From DAOVRD01 sp964521715 (GTDB taxonomy: Bacteria; Planctomycetota; Brocadiia; SM23-32), in assembly GCA_964521715.1 (NCBI GenBank), contig CAZFSS010000014.1, forward strand, positions 20,761 through 84,760: a stretch of DNA of 64,000 bases, in the 5' to 3' direction. The translations under genes and the position numbers were made by a program. Under the pieces are notes generated by a model, which was given only the letters and a program-made list of their open reading frames with translations, made no database searches and was not told where the DNA came from. Below, one piece after another: positions 61,679-64,000 of the stretch; position 1 is the first letter of the stretch, and each line of letters starts with the position of its first letter.

Positions 61679-63151
61679 TCAATACTCCTTGCGCCGGCGA
61701 GACGAAGGGATCTCCAGCAGCTTGCGGTACTTCGAGACGGTGCGGCGCGCGATGTCGATGCCCTGCTTGGCCAGTTCGGCGGCGATCTGCTCGTCGCTGA
61801 GGGGGTCGGACTTCTCCTCGTTCTCCACGATGTGGAGCAGCTTCTGTCGGACGACCTCCCATGACTCCATCTCGCCGTCTTCCTTCTCGACGCCGCCGGT
61901 GAAGAAGTGCTTCAGCGAGTAGAGCCCGCGCGGCGTCTGGATGTACTTGCCCGAGATGGCTCGGCTGACCGTTGACACGTGGACGCCGACCTGGTCCGCC
62001 ACGTCCTGCATCTTGAGGGGCTTGAGGTACATCGCTCCCTTATCGAGGAACTCTTTCTGGTCCTCGGCGATGGCGCTGCTGATGTTGAATAGCGTGCTCC
62101 GGCGCTGCTGGATGGCATCTATGAGCCACCGGGCGCTTTGGAGCTTGTCTTTCAGGTACCGTTCCGTTCTGGGGTCCAGGTCCTTCTGCTGAAGGCGACG
62201 GGCGTAGTAGCTGGAGATCCGCAGCGACGGCAGATTCGCGTCCTCCAACATGACCACGTATTGGCCGTCCACGAGCTCGACGCGCAGGTCGGGGATGACG
62301 TGGGGAGCCGCCACTTCGCCGAACAGGGCGCCGGGAATCGGGTTCAGCTTGCCTATCTTCTCGACGGCCTCCTTGAGCTCGTCGATGTCGCAGCCCATCG
62401 CCTTGGCGACTTTCGGGTATCTGTTCTTCAGGATATCGTCGAAGTGCTCCTGGATGACCCTGTGCAGGAACTCGTGGTCTGCATCGCGCTCGTCGAGCTG
62501 GAGCAGCAGGCATTCCCTGATGTCCCTGGCGCCCACGCCGGGCGGCTCGAGCTGCTGGACGACGGCGAGGGCCTCCTCGGCTCGCTCCATGGAGACGGGC
62601 CTGTCCATGGAGGCGACGATCTCGTCCAGCGGATACTCCAGGTAGCCGCGCCAGTCCAGGTTCGCGATGATGTTCCCGCAGATCTCCCGCATCTCCGGGT
62701 CGAGGTCGAAGTAGGTGAGCTGCCAGGTCAGGTGATCCTCGAGGGAGACTTCGGGCGCGGGCGAGTTCTCGATGGCCGCGCGCTTGGGGTCCTTCTCTCC
62801 GGAGGCGGGCGGCGGCCGGTCCCACCTGTAGGACTCCTCGTCATCCCGTATGAGCTCTTCGGCGGCCTCGTAGTCCTCCTCGGCGATGGGCTCGGGCTCG
62901 GTCTCCTGTTCCTCCTCCACGGCTTCCACCGGGCCGGACTCCTCCTCTTCGGCCGTGGATTCCTCCGCCTCCTCCGACGGCTCGGCCTCAGCGAGGCCGG
63001 CCTCCAGGGTCGGGTTCTCAAGCATCTCCTGGTCTATGCGGTCCAGCAGCTCCAGCAGCGGCAATTGCAGTATCTCGATGGACTGGATGATCTGCGGCGC
63101 CAGTTTGAGCCGCATTTCCTGCCGGAGCTGGAGGTTTGCGTCGAGCCTCAT
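61679..63151 (-). CDS. rpoN: RNA polymerase sigma-54 factor RpoN
   Basis: 490 aa. Region I: LRQEMRLKLAPQIIQSIEIL QLPLLEL with Gln-rich activator-interacting sequence. A long acidic linker (Glu-rich, ~55-105) follows, then the core-binding domain (LEDHLTWQLTYFDLDPEMRE), helix-turn-helix (MQDVADQVGVHVSTVSRAIS) and the RpoN box ARRTVSKYRK at 468-477. Recognises -24/-12 promoters such as the one before pspA. Its ATG overlaps the recR stop (ATGA). Confidence 0.97.
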   Translation of the reverse strand: MRLDANLQLRQEMRLKLAPQIIQSIEILQLPLLELLDRIDQEMLENPTLEAGLAEAEPSEEAEESTAEEEESGPVEAVEEEQETEPEPIAEEDYEAAEELIRDDEESYRWDRPPPASGEKDPKRAAIENSPAPEVSLEDHLTWQLTYFDLDPEMREICGNIIANLDWRGYLEYPLDEIVASMDRPVSMERAEEALAVVQQLEPPGVGARDIRECLLLQLDERDADHEFLHRVIQEHFDDILKNRYPKVAKAMGCDIDELKEAVEKIGKLNPIPGALFGEVAAPHVIPDLRVELVDGQYVVMLEDANLPSLRISSYYARRLQQKDLDPRTERYLKDKLQSARWLIDAIQQRRSTLFNISSAIAEDQKEFLDKGAMYLKPLKMQDVADQVGVHVSTVSRAISGKYIQTPRGLYSLKHFFTGGVEKEDGEMESWEVVRQKLLHIVENEEKSDPLSDEQIAAELAKQGIDIARRTVSKYRKLLEIPSSRRRKEY

Positions 63152-63795
63152 TTTCTGTCCGCCTGCTGCTGTTCTTCGGTGCGGCTGCCCCTTCTCATCT
63201 CACGGCGGCCGGCCAGCGCGTCGGCCAGGATGGCGGCGTTGGCGTATTCCAGGTGGCTGCCGCTCGGGATGCCCCGCGCCAGGCGCGTTACCCGCACGGG
63301 CAGCCCCTCCAGCGCCTCCAGGACGTAGAGCGCCGTCGACTCGCCTTCCATGTCCGGGTTGGTTGCCAGGATCACCTCGCGGACCTCGTTGCCGCGGACC
63401 CTCTCGATCAGCCTGTCCACCGTCAGGTCCTCGGGCGTGAACCCCTCCAGGGGCGCCAGCCTGCCGCAAAGCACGTGGTAGAGTCCGCGATAGTCGCCTA
63501 CCTGCTCGATGGCCACCACGTCCTTGGCGTCCTCAACCACGCAGATGACGGAGCGGTCGCGCCGGGGATCGCCGCAGACGCCGCACGGGTCCGTTTCGGC
63601 GAACTGGTAGCAGACCGAGCACTGCTTGACCTTCTCCTTGACCTCGCGGATGGCGTCGGCCAGGGCGCGGCTCTCGCCGTCGGACAGGCGCAGGATGTGA
63701 TAGGCCAGCCGTTCGGCCGTCTTCTCACCCACGCCCGGCATGAGGCAGAGCAGCTCCATGAGCCGCCCGATCGATTCCGTGTATGCCTTTGCCAT
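63148..63795 (-). CDS. recR: Recombination mediator RecR
   Basis: 215 aa. Helix-hairpin-helix LCLMPGVGEKTAERLAYHIL, zinc cysteines C59, C62, C71 and C74 (CSVCYQFAETDPCGVC), then Toprim domain ICVVEDAKDVVAIEQ and TNPDMEGESTALYV. The C-terminal ~15 residues are a Glu/Gln-rich tail beyond the family end. Promotes RecFOR gap repair. Between ybaB and rpoN. Confidence 0.97.
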   Translation of the reverse strand: MAKAYTESIGRLMELLCLMPGVGEKTAERLAYHILRLSDGESRALADAIREVKEKVKQCSVCYQFAETDPCGVCGDPRRDRSVICVVEDAKDVVAIEQVGDYRGLYHVLCGRLAPLEGFTPEDLTVDRLIERVRGNEVREVILATNPDMEGESTALYVLEALEGLPVRVTRLARGIPSGSHLEYANAAILADALAGRREMRRGSRTEEQQQADRK

Positions 63796-63864
63796 GTTCC
63801 GTGTCCGCCGCAGTCCGGTCCAGCCGCGCCCATTCTACACGTCGGTTCCGGGCTTCGCAATGCG

Positions 63865-64000
63865 TCAGATAAGCCCGTCCAGCCCGGGGACGTTGAGCTT
63901 GCCCGTGACCTTGGCCCGTTCGGGCTCTTCGAGCTCCTGGGACTTCTTGAGGCCCTGCCGAATGGCGGCCGGGATCATCTCCTGGTCGAATTGGCGGCCC
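63865..64000 (-). CDS. YbaB/EbfC nucleoid-associated protein, C-terminal end (partial)
   Basis: The visible 45 residues GRQFDQEMIPAAIRQGLKKS, QELEEPERAKVTGKLNVPGL, ending DGLI, match the C-terminus of YbaB/EbfC (conserved V-T-G-x-L-x-x-P-G-L). In bacteria ybaB sits directly before recR, which agrees. The start is beyond the window edge. Confidence 0.85.
   Translation of the reverse strand, partial: GRQFDQEMIPAAIRQGLKKSQELEEPERAKVTGKLNVPGLDGLI

Noticed and set aside
61514..61864. Complete 116-aa plus-strand protein near the rpoN end
   Set aside because: Only the ClC-like segment has family character; the rest is antisense to rpoN.

Overview
This 64 kb window is GC-rich, densely coded and reads as one chromosomal segment of an uncultivated bacterium. 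The content points to the Planctomycetes/Lentisphaerae (PVC) neighbourhood: many secreted or unusual glycosidases (GH20, GH51, GH18, a clan GH-A enzyme, two hypothetical-glycosyl-hydrolase-6-like proteins, a DUF4838 protein, a right-handed beta-helix protein), Gfo/Idh/MocA oxidoreductases, an NPCBM-domain protein, a PknB-type kinase and a sigma-54-controlled psp operon. A CooC-like ATPase and an iron-sulfur flavoprotein suggest an anaerobic or microaerobic life. The taxonomic call is inference from gene content; no rRNA gene is present.

Layout. 1-18 kb: carbohydrate and small-molecule catabolism. It holds a partial UroD-like gene, a beta-helix protein, a flavodoxin, an NPCBM/hydrolase-fold membrane protein, CocE/NonD hydrolase, two GHL6-type proteins, a gamma-carbonic-anhydrase-like protein and a Nif3-like protein. 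A tightly coupled minus-strand operon (18053 down to 11336) encodes iron-sulfur flavoprotein, GH51 arabinofuranosidase, Fe-alcohol dehydrogenase, GHL6 protein and mandelate-racemase-family enzyme. 18-23.6 kb: divergent Ser/Thr kinase and SmpA-like lipoprotein, a collapsed GH130 remnant, a secreted GH-A enzyme and a large secreted protein of unknown function. 23.6-31.6 kb: a complete peptide/oligosaccharide-type ABC importer followed by two Gfo/Idh/MocA oxidoreductases. 31.6-36.6 kb: GH18-like protein, outer-membrane protein, K+ channel, CorA.

36.7-39.7 kb is a phage-shock-protein locus: divergent pspF (broken by a one-base shift exactly before GAFTGA), a textbook -24/-12 promoter, pspA, two tandem PspB-like genes and pspC. 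rpoN itself lies at 61.7-63.2 kb. 39.8-58.5 kb mixes exporters and acetyltransferase genes, ABC-2 exporter, GH20, RraA-like, DUF4838, three MFS genes (two a tandem duplication), an archaeal-type threonyl-tRNA synthetase with its own consensus promoter, and two divergent radical SAM genes. 58.5-59.4 kb is a lower-GC two-gene membrane-protein module. The window ends with cooC-like, DUF72, a ClC channel scrap, rpoN, recR and the end of ybaB.

Four kinds of non-coding repeats are visible: a 278-bp element with 18-bp terminal inverted repeats (11077-11354), a 101-bp element with 13-bp inverted ends (40872-40972), a palindromic element in tandem at 48069-48174 and again at 60630-60688, and a heptamer tandem array at 27447-27502.
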